A program made the translations under genes and the position numbers. A DNA stretch of 64,000 nt from Aegilops tauschii subsp. strangulata. Its lineage: Eukaryota > Streptophyta > Magnoliopsida > Poales > Poaceae. The stretch covers positions 222,289,622-222,353,621 of the forward strand of contig NC_053039.3 in the NCBI RefSeq assembly GCF_002575655.3, in the 5' to 3' direction. Shown here piece after piece: positions 11,212-22,066 of this stretch; position 1 is the stretch's first letter, and every line of letters starts with the position of its first letter. A model generated the notes under the pieces. It saw only the letters and a list, made by a program, of their open reading frames with translations, searched no databases and was not told the origin of the DNA.

Positions 11212-12415
11212 TGTCGGTGTACAAAAAGAGGGGTGCGTTTTTGTACCCCTATACCTGTGCGTGGGCAGTCGGAGCCGCGCCTACGGTCGGGCCAAACAGA
11301 GCAGGGGAGGTGAGCCAAGGTAAGACCACAGCCCAAGACAATCAGAGCAACGCCAAGGCCAAGACCACAAAGAGCAGAGGGACGAAGCAGGTTCCCCTGG
11401 CAAGACCCTTGCCGGGGCAGCCTCAGCAGCCCCGGCAAGATCCTTGCCGGGACAGCTCTCCCACACCAACAGAGCGAGCCACCCTTGAGCCCACGGTCCC
11501 CAGCGCCATCATCCACATGGGGCCAGGGCTCGGGAATGCACCTCTGTGGTGGCATGCAGATCTTTGTGAAGACATATTCAAGATCAGATGAGGATTAGAA
11601 GACGACGATCCTCAGCAAGATCCTTGCAGAGGAAAGCCACCAAACCCCCGGCAAGGTCCTTGCCGGGGACAACAGCGCGCCACGGCAAGACCCTTGCTGG
11701 GCCACACGGCAAGATCTTGCTGGGCCACCCGGCAAGGCCCTCACCAAGGACGCCAGCAGGGCCACCGCTAGGCCCATGCCAACCAAGCTTCCACCGCCGT
11801 TCACATGCAGCTGCCAGCCCAACCAGCTGGGCAGGCACCTGCATGGCAACATGCAGCTCCCAAGCCAACTCATTGAGCGCCTGTGTGGTGGCATGCAGAT
11901 CTTCGTGAAGGCTCCGCGACTGTGCCACCTCAGCTGCCTGCCTGCCTACATGGCACCACGCGCCACACTGGCCAGGGCGTGTGTCAAAGCGAGGAGGAGC
12001 GGCGACGGACGGGACAGGCCTCGCCCCCGTCCCCAATAAAGCAAGGGGACACCTAAGCTACGCATTAAATGCGTCTTGTCCTGTAATACGAGCGATAAGC
12101 TCAGGGCACTGTACGCCTTTCCACCTCCTGCGTGCCACTGTGGCAGCCCCTTCCAACTATAAAAGGAGGCCCATGGCATACTGGAGAAGGATTCGGCTCT
12201 TTCAAACCACGCACTCACCACAGCTAGTTCGAGAGCTCAAGAACTCTCTGAAATACACCCACCAAAGCAGGACTAGGGTTTTACGCATCCTCGCGGCCCG
12301 AACCTGGGTAAACGATCCTTGTGCTGTCTCCTAGCCCTGCTCTTCTCACAACCCCGCGCCCCGGCAACCATAGTAGGGATTCTTGTGTTCCCATAGGTGT
12401 CGTTCCACACCGACA
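11212..12415 (+). repeat. 5' LTR of B
   Basis: 1204 bp, TGTCGGTGTACAAAAAG...CACACCGACA, with TATA box CTATAAAAGG at 12157-12166. It is 23 bp longer than the 3' LTR because of a short tandem duplication (GGCAAGATCTTGCTGGGCCA region, 11700-11725). It carries hairpin motifs of the type CCGGCAAG-NNN-CTTGCCGG; two are perfect, the others have mismatches. Confidence 0.92.
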
Positions 12416-12419
12416 TCTT

Positions 12420-12438
12420 TGGCGCGCCAGGTAGGGGG
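12420..12438 (+). other. Primer-binding site of B
   Basis: TGGCGCGCCAGGTAGGGGG begins four bases after the 5' LTR. A TGG start is usual for plant tRNA-primed elements. I did not assign the tRNA. Confidence 0.75.
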
Positions 12439-12489
12439 CGCAATTGTGAGAATCTGGTCTAGTAGCTAGCCTAGCAGTTCTTCGTCGCC

Positions 12490-13015
12490 ATGGCTCCTAA
12501 GAAGAAGACGGCCACGGCGGTCGGCTCTTTGGGAGCCGAGCGGCCCGTGCCGGTGCGGGCGGGCAGTGGACCGGTCGCAGACAGGACCCGGGCCGCGGTT
12601 CGCGAGCACCAGCATCGCCCTGGTAGTCAGAGCCTGGTGAGCGGCGTCGTTCACGCACTAGACGACCGGCTACACGCTGCCGGATCCAAAGACGGAGCTG
12701 GGCCCCCTGCAGGCAGTGCGGGGCCCTCCAGGGGTGTCGTTGTGCCAGCTTCGGGCGGCGCAGCGACCTCCAGGACGCCCATACCGACATCTTTGGCCTC
12801 CCGGTAGAGATGAAGAAGCCCGGCAAGACCTCTCGCACCCACTCCGGCAAGCGCACCTCCTCGGAGTGTTGTGCTACCGTCGAGGACGTGCCAGAGAGCT
12901 CTACCGACAAGAGCAAGAGATCCAGAGCTGAGCCACCGCAGACCAAGAAGGTGCCCGTCAGGGAGGATGGCACGGGAGGGGCCTTCACCATAGGCTCCAC
13001 CCTCGACAGCAAATA
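12490..13015 (+). pseudogene. gag: gag/protease remnant of B
   Basis: ATG at 12490 opens MAPKKKTATAVGSLGAERPV, a basic N-terminus followed by low-complexity sequence, with a stop at 12805. A second frame (12810-13015) carries a Lys/Ser-rich linker that leads into pol and ends in a TAG at 13014. No capsid domain, zinc knuckle or protease motif is present, so several kilobases have been deleted between the gag N-terminus and the RT. The remnant has no recognisable function. Confidence 0.6.
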
Positions 13016-16000
13016 GGAAGGCGCGCTCGTCACCTTCCTGCGGGCGAATGTCGACGTGTTTGCGTGGCAAGCATCCGACATCCCCGGTGTTCCCAGGGAG
13101 GTGATTGAGCACCACCTAGCCGTCTGCCCCCACGCGCGGCCCATCAAGCAGAAGGTCAGAAAGCAGGCTCTGGAGAGGTAGGAGTTCATCACAGAGGAGA
13201 TCAGGAAGTTGGAAGCGGCAGGTTTGGTGAGAGGAGAGCTCCACCCGACGTGGTTGGCCAATCCGGTGGTGGTGCGCAAGGCTAATGGGAAGTGGAGGCT
13301 GTGTATTGATTACACATATATTTCAATAAGGCTTGTCCTAAGGACCCCTTCTCGTTGCCGCGCATCGACCAGATTGTTGACTCACGGCCGGGTGTGATTG
13401 TTATCATTACTCGACGCCTACTCGGGCTACCACCAAATCTTCATGGCAAGAGAGGATGAATAAAAGACATCATTCATCACCCCATGTGGTACGTATTGCT
13501 TTTTACGGATGCCTTTCGGGTTGAAGAGTGTTGGCTCGACGTTCGCAAGAGCAGTCCAAATTGGTTTTGAACCTCAGCTCCATAGAAATATGGAGGCATA
13601 CATGGACGGCATAGTGGTCAAAACCAAGGATGGGCCAACTCTTGTGCAAGATCTGGAAGAGACATTTGCCAACCTGCGCAAGATCAACCTCAAGCTGAAC
13701 CCTGAGAAGTGTGTCTTTGGCGTTCCGTCCGGCAAGCTTCTCGGGTTCTTTGTGTCACAGCGCGGGATCGAGGCAAACCCAGACAAAATCAAGGCTATTG
13801 AGCAGATTGAGGCACCCAAGCGGATCAAAGATGTGCGTCGGCTCACCGGCTGCATCGCTGCCATGAGCCGATTCATCTCCAAGTCCGCTGAGCGCGCCCT
13901 TCCTTTCTTCAAAATATTGAAGAAGGCAGGCCCAATGGAGTGGACCCCAGAAGCCGAGGCAGCATTGCAGGATCTGAAGAAATACCTTTCCTCCACGCCA
14001 ATACTGGTTGCGCCTAAACCACAAGAGCCGTTGCTGCTATATCTGGCAGCGACGAATCAAGTGGTCAGCGCCGCACTGGTGGCACAGAGGGAGGTCGACG
14101 AGGAGGCAGTGACGGCGGTAGAACCAGCGGATGGCAAGCCAAAGATTCCCCCGGCAGGGCCTGGTGCCGGCAAGGCGCGGCCCCCGGTAGAGTCTGATGC
14201 CACCAAGGCAGTGCCCGCGCAGTCGAGTGAGGTGGTCCAGAAGAAGAAAATGATGTAGCACCCGGTTTACTTTGTCAGCTCCCTCTTGCAGGAGGCTAGG
14301 TCGAGGTATTCCGGTGTGCAAAAATTGCTCTTCGGCCTCCTTATGGCCTCGAGGAAGCTGCGTCATTACTTCCAAGCCCACGAGATCACTGTCGTCACCC
14401 GCCTCCCGTTGCAACGGATACTGCATAACCTAGGTGCAACCGGAAGGATTGTGGAATGGGCCTTGGAGCTATCAAGTTTCGGTTTGAAGTTTGAAAGTAC
14501 CTCGACAATCCAGAGCAGAGTCTTGGCGGAGTTCATTGCAGAATGGACCTCAACGCCTGACGAAGCAATCCAGGAGACCACTCTCCCCGGCAAGGAAGCA
14601 GACCGCGACTGGATCATGTACTTTGATGGGGCTTTCTCGCTGCAAGGCACCGGTGCCGGTGTGCTGCTCATCGCGCCCACGGGAGAGCACCTCAAGTACG
14701 TGATCCAGATGCACTTCCCCAGGGAGATGTCCACCAACAACACTGCTGAGTATGAGGGATTGCTCGCCGGCCTCAGGATCGCGACAGACCTCGGAGTTAA
14801 GAAGCTCATCGTCAGGGGTGACTCGTAGCTTGTTGTTAGGCAGGTCAACAAGGATTACCAAAGCCCATTGATGGAGGCCTACGTAGATGAGGTGAGGAAG
14901 CTAGAGGAACGCTTTGACGGTATCCAAGCGGAGCACGTCCCCCGAATGAAGAACGACATCGCCGATTACCTGTCAAAGCGTGCTGCATTCAAGCTACCTG
15001 TGGAACCAGGTACCTTTTTGCTCTGGTTAACTCAACCATCCGTCGAGCCATCAACGGGGCAGAACAAGCGGAGGAAGTCAGGTCCCGACAAGGACTTTCC
15101 TACCGAGCCCCCTGGGGCCGCCGGCAAGGGTGTTGCCGTGGACGCTAGGCCTGCCCAAGAGCGACTGCCTCCGGCAGGGCGTCAAGCCCTGGCCGTAGAG
15201 ACAACCGCTCCCATGGCGGAAGAGATGCCTTTGGTCCTTACCGTCGAGCCCTAGGCTCCGGCATGGGCGCAGCATACCGTCCAATTCCTCCAAACAGGGG
15301 AGCTTCCTGAGGAGCAGGAAGAAGCGGAGAAAGTAGCCCGTCAGTCCGCCCTGTACCAGTTCGTCGATGACATCCTATACAGGAGAAGGCCAAACGATGT
15401 GAAACTAAAGTGCATCCCCCAGGAGGAAGGACTGGAGCTGTTGGCAGAGATACATGGAGGCATATGTGACTCCCACGTAGGGTCGGGGGCCCTTGCCGGA
15501 AAGGCATTCCGGCAAGGTTTCTTCTGGCCCACCGCCCTCCAGGATGCGACGGCACTAGTAACCAAGTGTGAAGCGTGTCAGTTCCATTCAAAGAAGCTTC
15601 ATCAACCAGCTCAAGCCCTTCAAACAATCCCTCTCTCCTAGCCATTCTCGGTCTGGGGGCTCGATATACTGGGCCCTTTCCCCCGTGTCGGGGGCTTTGA
15701 GTACTTGTATGTTGCAATCGACAAGTTCACAAAGTGGCCGGAAGTGGAAGCAGTGAGAAAGGTGACTGCTCAGTCAGCCGTAGAGTTCTTCAAGGGACTG
15801 GTCTGCCGTTTTGGTGTGCCAAACAGAGTCATCACCGACAACGGCACGCAGTTCACAAGCCACGCCTTCATGCAATACATTCAAGACCTCGGTAGCAAGG
15901 TCTGTTTTGCTTCCGTGGCACACCCACGGAGCAACGGCCAAGCGGAGAGGGCAAATGCTGAGGTGTTGCGAGGCCTGAGAACGAAGTCCTTTGACAAGTT

Positions 16001-16491
16001 GCACAAGAGTGGAAGGCGCTGGATTGATGAGTTGCCGGCGGTTCTTTGGTCGATCAGGATGACACCAAATCGAGCCACCAGCCAGACACCTTTTGCCCTG
16101 GTATACGGGGCAGAAGCAGTTCTCCCCACGGAACTCATATACGGGTCACCTCGAGTGGTCGCTTATGATGAGCTTGAGCAAGAGCAGTTGCGCCAAGATG
16201 ACGCGACGCTCCTTGAGGAAGATCGTCTTCGGGCGGCTGTGAGAGCAGCACGCTACCAGCAAGCCTTGCGCCGCTACCATAGCCGCAAGGTTCATGCCCG
16301 AAGCTTTGAGGAAGGTGACCTTTTTCTTCGGTGCATTCAGTCGGCCAAGAATGCCAACAAGTTGACGCCGAAGAAGGCCCTTATCGGGTTATACGAGTCA
16401 CCAGGCCCGGCGTAGTCCGCCTGGAGACCGAAGATGCCGTCCCAGTGAGCAACTCGTGGAACATCGAGCATCTTCGCAAGTTTTACCCATA
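13016..16491 (+). pseudogene. pol: pol of B (RT, two RNase H domains, integrase), broken
   Basis: RT spans about 13020-14000 (RMPFGLKSVGSTFARAV is split by a stop at 13459). The active-site box reads YMDGIVVKT instead of YMDD, a loss of one catalytic aspartate. The first RNase H ends with VTRLPLQRILHN. A second RNase H of archaeal type follows at about 14580-15000 (MYFDGAFSLQGTGAGVLL, TNNTAEYEGLLAGL). Integrase (about 15400-16380) has WGLDILGPF, ITDNGTQF and GQAERANAEV. In-frame stops are seen near 13182, 14256, 14826, 15252 and 15639, and a frameshift near 16372 before the C-terminal HLRKFYP. The enzyme order and the doubled RNase H are known Tat traits. The protein cannot be active. Confidence 0.85.
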
Positions 16492-17425
16492 AGGCGCGGC
16501 TTGCCGGGCCTCCCGGCAAGCCACCTTTTGTACAAGCTTTGCCGGCAAGGTATGTAACCCTTCGTACAAAGCCAGGCGCAGATCCTGAGCATAAATAAAT
16601 GAAGCGCTTGCGCCCTAAGTCATAGCATGCATGCTAGGTCGAGTCTCTTCCTTGGTTAGGGTTGATAGTGCTCAGCAGCGACTAACCCCTAGCTTAGAGG
16701 TTGAGTGCGCGTCTATCTGTTTCTCTTCTGTCCTCTTTTGGTTCGCAGGGAACATGAGCACTTCTGCCGAGTTACTTGGAAGAAAGAAAATGGACCGGCA
16801 TCCCGACCCCGGCCAATCAGAGTTGCCGGGGGGCTGCAAGCACAAGGATCCAACCACGGCAAGATGATATTGCAAGGGACTGCAGATCCAGATAAGTCTT
16901 TTATCCTCTGTCATGCATTTCGGAACCGGACTGGGGCATATGAAACCTCGTTTTTATCTCTAGGCTGCCATGCTCCCCTTTTTCCTATACCTAAGGATTA
17001 TTTCCTGGGTCCGGATTTGGTTGTAGCCGCGGCGGCAAGGAGGTAGAACGAGGAGCCTAAAGCCCACTACATCCCTGCCTCCGCCAAGAGCGCGAGAACG
17101 GTCGAGTGGAGTGGGGGGACAGCAAGGCCTGTTGCCGGGCGAAAAACGTTTATCCTAAACAATAACAAGGATTCACTCCTTGTCACGGGATTTACCCTCG
17201 AACGAAAAACCCGGCAAGCATCCCTTTTTCCTTAAAAACATCCCATACAGGTATAGTTCGTACGAAATGAAAAACATGAGCAAGGGGATTATAAGTTCTA
17301 AATTTAACAAAGGCCCGCAGGCTTACAAACTAAAAAAGAGATAAGGTGCCCATAATCCCTTTCTTGTCCCTCTCCTCAGGAGGCAGGTCAAGGAGGCGAG
17401 AGGGCAAAAGGGGCGCCTAGGCAAG
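16492..17425 (+). other. Spacer between pol and antisense gene in B
   Basis: No convincing gene. It contains a perfect hairpin at 16499-16521 (GCTTGCCGGG-CCT-CCCGGCAAGC), the same stem sequence that recurs in the LTRs, directly after the pol stop region. Several more half-copies (GCCGGCAAGG, CCCGGCAAGC) follow. Confidence 0.6.
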
Positions 17426-18406
17426 CTACGAGCGGCAGAAAGCACCAAGAGAACACCTCGGTGGCCGCCCACGGGTGGGCCGGTGATGACGGTGCCGGGA
17501 AAGGAGCTGGAAGACGAGGCGGCAGGACCGGCCATACGCGATGAAGGCGTCGGTGCCCGCGTACTCCGAGTTGACGGCCTTGCCGCCCGCCCACTTCCTC
17601 TTCCGCAGCCTCCTGACGCTAGCCGCCCAAGGAGACGGCCCCGAGAAGTTCAAGGAGCCGGCCCCGCCCCCGGCAAAACCCTGCCGGAGGAGCGGCCAGG
17701 TGCAGATGCTGCTGCTGCCGCACCCGCCCAGACGCGGGGCGTCCGACGCCTTGTTGGACTCATCCCCGTCATCTGCCCCGCTGTCCTCCTCATCACTTTC
17801 GCTCGAGGAAGAGCTTCCATCGTCGGAATCTCCATCGGAGGAGCTCTCCACGTAGCACTTCAGGTGAGTCCCGAACTCTTCGAAGACCTTGACGGAGAGC
17901 AGGCCGTCCTCCATTAATTTGAAGTAGAGGACGAGCCCCGCCGTCAGGCTGTGGATGCGAGCGAACCTCTTCCACCCACGACGGAGGTACATGACCCGAG
18001 GAGCCAGGAAGTCGACGTCGACCCGCGTGCCCCCATTCCCACGACCCCTCATGTGCAATCTGAGGGATTGGGGCCGGTCACGCTCCATCTCCCGAGCAAA
18101 CGGGGCGGGAAGACGAAGATGGCGACGCGGAGGCCGGCGCAGCCTGATGAAGAACTCGTGGGGCTGGTCTCCGACATGGCCTTCCATCGGAAAAGGCATC
18201 ATTGGCGGGGGCAAAGCCGGCGCGCCGCCCCGTCCTCCTCTTCCCCGAGCACTGCGACCTCTGCCCCGGCCTCGCCCACGGCCTCGCCCCCTCCCCCTTC
18301 CCCTCGCGGCCGGCTCCACCACCGCGGGCTCAGGAGGAGGAGGGACGCGTTGTCGAGCGGCAACCCTCGCCGCCACCGTCGAAGGACCATGATTCCCTTT
18401 CTCCAT
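17426..18406 (-). CDS. Antisense gene of B: B3-like DNA-binding domain protein
   Basis: ATG at 18406 (MEKGNHGPSTVAARV), 326 codons, no internal stop. Layout: Pro/Ala-rich start, an Arg-Gly repeat at residues 36-60, a B3-like domain at about 83-186, then an acidic Ser/Asp/Glu tract at 188-215 and a basic C-terminus. B3-like signatures are HEFFIRL at the first strand, LPAPFAREM, RVMYLRRGWKRFARIHSL and GLVLYFKLMEDGLLSVKVF; the GW..F...H.L..G..L.F pattern is typical of plant B3 domains. B3 domains bind DNA in plant transcription factors; RG tracts often bind RNA; acidic tracts can activate transcription. Those roles are inference here. The gene lies opposite to B between pol and the 3' LTR. The part after residue 225 may be intron or frame drift, so the C-terminus is uncertain. 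Confidence 0.65.
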   Translation of the reverse strand: MEKGNHGPSTVAARVAARQRVPPPPEPAVVEPAARGRGRGRGRGRGRGRGRSARGRGGRGGAPALPPPMMPFPMEGHVGDQPHEFFIRLRRPPRRHLRLPAPFAREMERDRPQSLRLHMRGRGNGGTRVDVDFLAPRVMYLRRGWKRFARIHSLTAGLVLYFKLMEDGLLSVKVFEEFGTHLKCYVESSSDGDSDDGSSSSSESDEEDSGADDGDESNKASDAPRLGGCGSSSICTWPLLRQGFAGGGAGSLNFSGPSPWAASVRRLRKRKWAGGKAVNSEYAGTDAFIAYGRSCRLVFQLLSRHRHHRPTRGRPPRCSLGAFCRS

Positions 18407-18483
18407 GGCGAGTGAAAGGAAGAAGCAGAACCAAGAGGAGATAGATGACAGAAGAGTGCGGGGCGCCATCTCCCCTTCCCCCT

Positions 18484-18492
18484 CCTTATAAG
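18484..18492 (-). promoter_or_regulatory. TATA-like box of the B antisense gene
   Basis: Minus strand reads CTTATAAGG within a C/G-rich context, about 80 bp upstream of the ATG at 18406. It parallels the motif before the T1 antisense gene. Confidence 0.5.
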
Positions 18493-18984
18493 GGAGCGGG
18501 GTCGAGGCTCGGCGGCCCCACTCGGCCAATCCAGCCACCAGAGGCGCAGAGAATCGGGACCGACCCGCTGCCCCAACTAGCGACGAGCCGGTTTCCCGCC
18601 TCCACCGCTTGCCACCCCAAGTGCATGGAGGACGCGTGGTGGACGTGCAGAACCGAGGGGACGGGCGAAGCAACGTCTCCCCACCCCGTGATCGTGGGGA
18701 GTGGATGCCTTGAAGACCGCGCCCCGGCGCCGTTCAGTAAATGAGCCACGCCTCCCTCTTTTTACGGGGAAGGTGCGAGCCGCCTCTTTACTGCGATGTG
18801 ACGCATGCGTGTGGAAACCGCCCCACGCATGCCGCCCATGTCACGCACACCCCTCCATGCCGCGCCGCGCGCGCGGGTCGTGGGAAGCGAAGCGCGCAAA
18901 AAGTCTTACCATGATAAAAACCGCCCGCCTGCCCGCGCACCGTTTTGGGCCTGGCCCAACAACGTGTCGTGCTTATGTGTGGCC

Positions 18985-19000
18985 CAGGCCTGGGGGCTCC
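18985..19000 (+). other. Polypurine tract of B
   Basis: CAGGCCTGGGGGCTCC ends directly before the 3' LTR start TGTCGG at 19001. This is the expected site of plus-strand DNA priming, although it is interrupted by pyrimidines. Confidence 0.6.
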
Positions 19001-20181
19001 TGTCGGTGTACAAAAAGAGGGGTGCGTTTTTGTACCCCTATACCTGTGCGCGGGCAGTCGGAGCCGCGCCTACGGTCGCGCCAAACAGAGCAGGGGAGGT
19101 GAGCCAAGGTAAGACCGAAGCCCAAGACAATCAGAGCAACGCCAAGGCCAAGACCACAAAGAGCAGAGGGACGAAGCAGGTTCCCCCGGCAAGACCCTTG
19201 CCGGGGCAGCCTCAGCAGCCCCGGCAAGATCCTTGCCGGGACAGCTCGCCCCACACCAACAGAGCGAGCCACCCTTGAGCCCACGGTCCCCAACGCCATC
19301 ATCCACGTGGGGCCAGGGCTCGGGAAGGCACCTCTGTGGTGGCATGCAGATCTTCGTGAAGACATATTCAAGATCAGATGAGGATTAGAAGACGACGATC
19401 CTCGGCAAGATCCTTGCCGAGGAAAGCCACCAGACCCCCGGCAAGGTCCTTGCCGGGGACAACAGCGCGCCATGGCAAGACCCTTGCCGGGCCACCCGAC
19501 AAGGCCCTCACCAAGGACGCCAGCAGGGCCACCGCCAGCCCCACGCCAACCAAGCATCCACCGCCGTTCACATGCAGCTGCCAGCCCAACCAGCTGGGCG
19601 GGCACCTGCGTGGCAACATGCAGCTCCCAAGCCAACTCATTGAGCGCATGCGTGGCGGCATGCAGATCTTCATGAAGGCTCCGCCACTGTGCCACCTCAG
19701 CTGCCTGCCTGCCTACATGGCACCACGTGCCACACTGGCCAGGGCACGTGTCAAAGCGAGGAGGAGTGGCGACGGACGGGACGGGCCTCGCCCCGTCCCC
19801 AATAAAGCAAGGGGACACCTAAGCTACGCATTAAATGCGTCTTGTCCTGTAATACGAGCGATAAGCTCAGGGCACTGTACGCCTTTCCACCTCCTGTGTG
19901 CCACTGTGGCAGCCCCTTCCAACTATAAAAGGAGGCCCATGGCATACTGGAGAAGGATTCGGCTCTTTCGGACCACGCACTCACCACAGCTAGTTCGAGA
20001 GCTCAAGAACTCTCTGAAATACACCCACCAAAGCAGGACTAGGGTTTTACGCATCCTCGCGGCCCGAACCTGGGTAAACGATCCTTGCGCTGTCTACTAG
20101 CCCTGCTCTTCTCACAACCCCGCGCCCCGGCAACCGTAGTAGGGATTCTTGTGATCCCATAGGTGTCGTTCCACACCGACA
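19001..20181 (+). repeat. 3' LTR of B
   Basis: 1181 bp, TGTCGGTGTACAAAAAG...CACACCGACA, TATA box CTATAAAAGG at 19923-19932. It is highly similar to the 5' LTR. It contains four perfect hairpins: 19184-19206, 19220-19240, 19401-19421 and 19436-19458. Confidence 0.92.
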
Positions 20182-21673
20182 AATACTCCTCTGATTATGG
20201 TTATGAATATGCTTTGTGAGTAGTTACATTTGTTCGTGAGGAGATGGGAGAAGTCTTGTTATAAGTAATCATGTGAATTTGGTATTCGTTCGATATTTTG
20301 ATGAGATGTATGTTGTCTCTCCTCTAGTGGTGTTATATGAACATCGACTACATGACACTTCACCATTATTTGGGCCTAGGCGAAGGCATTGGGAAGTAAT
20401 ACGTAGATGATGGGTTGCTAGAGTGAGAGAAGCTTAAACCCTAGTTTATGCGTTGCTTCATAAGGGGCTGATTTGGATCCATATGTTTCATGCTATGGTT
20501 AGGTTTTTTTTCTTAATTCTTCTTTCGTAATTGCGGATGCTTGCGAGAGGGGTTAATCATAAGTGGGAGGCTTGTCCAAGGAAGGGCAGCATCCAAGGAC
20601 CGGTGCACCCACATATCAAATTATCAAAGTAACGAACGTGAATCATATGAGCATGATGAAAGCTAGCTTGACAACAATTCCCATGTGTCCTCGGGAGCGC
20701 TTTGCTTTATAGTTTGTCTAGGCTTGTCCTTTGCTACAAAAAGGATTGGGCCACCTTGCTGAACCTTAGTTACTTTATTTACTTGTTTCCCGTTACGATT
20801 TATCTTATCACAAAACTATCTGTTACCGATAATTTCATTGCTTGCAGAGAATACCTTGCTGAAAACCGCTTGTCATTTCCTTCTGCTCCTCGTTGGGTTC
20901 GACACTCTTACTTGTCGAAAGGACTACGATAGATCCTCTATACTTGTGGGTCATCACTTCTCTGCTCTCCCCCTCGCTCGTGCTGCTGCTCTGCTCTTGC
21001 TCTCGCTCGCGCTGCTAATGCTGGTACACGGGCTGCTACAACTACACGAGTTGCTGCTCTGGCTCTAGTTCACGCTGCTCCTCCAGGATCTGCTGCTCCG
21101 GCTGCTATCTGCTACTGTGTTCCCCATCGATCGCTGCTGATTTAGATCACTGTTTCTCTACTATTAGTGCTCGAGCAGCCTAAACTACATGTGAACTGCC
21201 TTTCTGCTACAAGTGCGTTCAGTTTCGACAGTTACATTCAGATTCCACAGTAAATTTCAGTTTCGACTGTTAAGTTCAGAGTCAACAGTTTTTACCTCAT
21301 CTGTTGTAGTTAGGTGTTTTTTTGTGATGTAAATTTTACATCTATCACTTTTTGGTAATGTATTTTACATCATCTATTGGAGATTCTATTAGAATCCCAC
21401 TTGAGATTAACGATGTGTGTCTTGTACTACTTCAGCCTCGACATCTTACGGCTCGCTGGAGCTGCTCCAACGACGGAATCATCCACCAGAACAGAGCAGT
21501 GCCCTGGACGCCGTCTACAGATTCCTCAGATCTTCCTCCACACCTTCGATAGCCACCTCTGCCGCAACTTCTTCAGAGACCAACTCAATGATGCTGAGGT
21601 CAACACGGCTACGGCAAAGAGGTTGAACACTTGTCGCATCACTTATTTACTCTACATTCATGTCAATCCATTA

Positions 21674-22066
21674 GGGCTATTTTGGTTCAAAGGAAAAAGT
21701 GAAGGAAAAACATAGCAATAGGAAATTTTCCTATTGCACTCTAGTATTCGATTATTCATGCATTTTGTTGAAAGGAATGGAGCAAAACATCCACCTGGAC
21801 CTACTTTTCAAAATCCTATGCATGAAAACAAGACCAAGTGCATTAGTGGCAGAATAACATTCTAACTGTACACACTTCATATGGTTTCACTTTAATTTGG
21901 CCATGTTTCTTTGCATTCCTCTGCTCTTCCAATTCCTGTGAACCAAACAGCCAAGTTGACAGAAATCCCGTGTTTACAAATGCTCTATTTCCCACGTGCA
22001 TTCCTATCCCATTCTGGTGTTTTTCCTATCCCTGCATTTTTAGAATCCTGCAAGCCAAAGGAGCCC
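21674..22066. mobile_element. Tourist/Harbinger-type MITE
   Basis: 393 bp between direct repeats TTA (21671-21673 and 22067-22069). Ends are inverted: GGGCTATTTTGGTTCAAAGG on the left and GGGCTCCTTTGGCTTGCAGG read inward from the right. No coding capacity. It lies between two exon-like blocks of the CACTA C gene. Confidence 0.8.

Larger units (their letters stand above)
11212..20181 (+). mobile_element. Tat-lineage Ty3/gypsy element B, full length but defective
   Basis: Order: 5' LTR 11212-12415, primer-binding site, gag remnant, pol with a second (archaeal-type) RNase H, noncoding spacer, antisense gene 18406-17426, polypurine tract, 3' LTR 19001-20181. The second RNase H and the antisense gene are hallmarks of the Tat lineage. 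Most of gag and the protease region are missing, so the element is about 9 kb and could not have moved on its own gag. Flanking bases TTGTA (left) and AATAC (right) do not match, so no target duplication is visible. Confidence 0.88.
3564..20956 (+). mobile_element. Athila-lineage Ty3/gypsy element A (left part missing)
   Basis: Plus-strand order: pol (3564-6513, resuming 8035-8166), a 3' noncoding region with one small ORF, a polypurine tract, and a 3' LTR starting at 10468 and ending ...GGGTCATCA at 20956. The RT and integrase sequences and the long untranslated 3' part are of the Athila lineage, close to the abundant Triticeae families of the Sabrina/WHAM kind (family name from memory, not verified). 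gag and the 5' LTR are left of the window, beyond CACTA D. Nested inside are solo LTR 6514-8029 and element B. The right flank is internal sequence of CACTA C; CTTCT (20957-20961) is the candidate duplication. Confidence 0.8.
10468..20956 (+). repeat. 3' LTR of A, split by element B
   Basis: Two parts, 10468-11211 and 20182-20956, about 1519 bp together. It begins TGATACGTCCATTTTGC and ends GGGTCATCA. The end region shares the motif CTCGTTGGGTTCGACACTC with the end of the solo LTR at 41852-47604. Element B lies between the parts. Confidence 0.88.
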
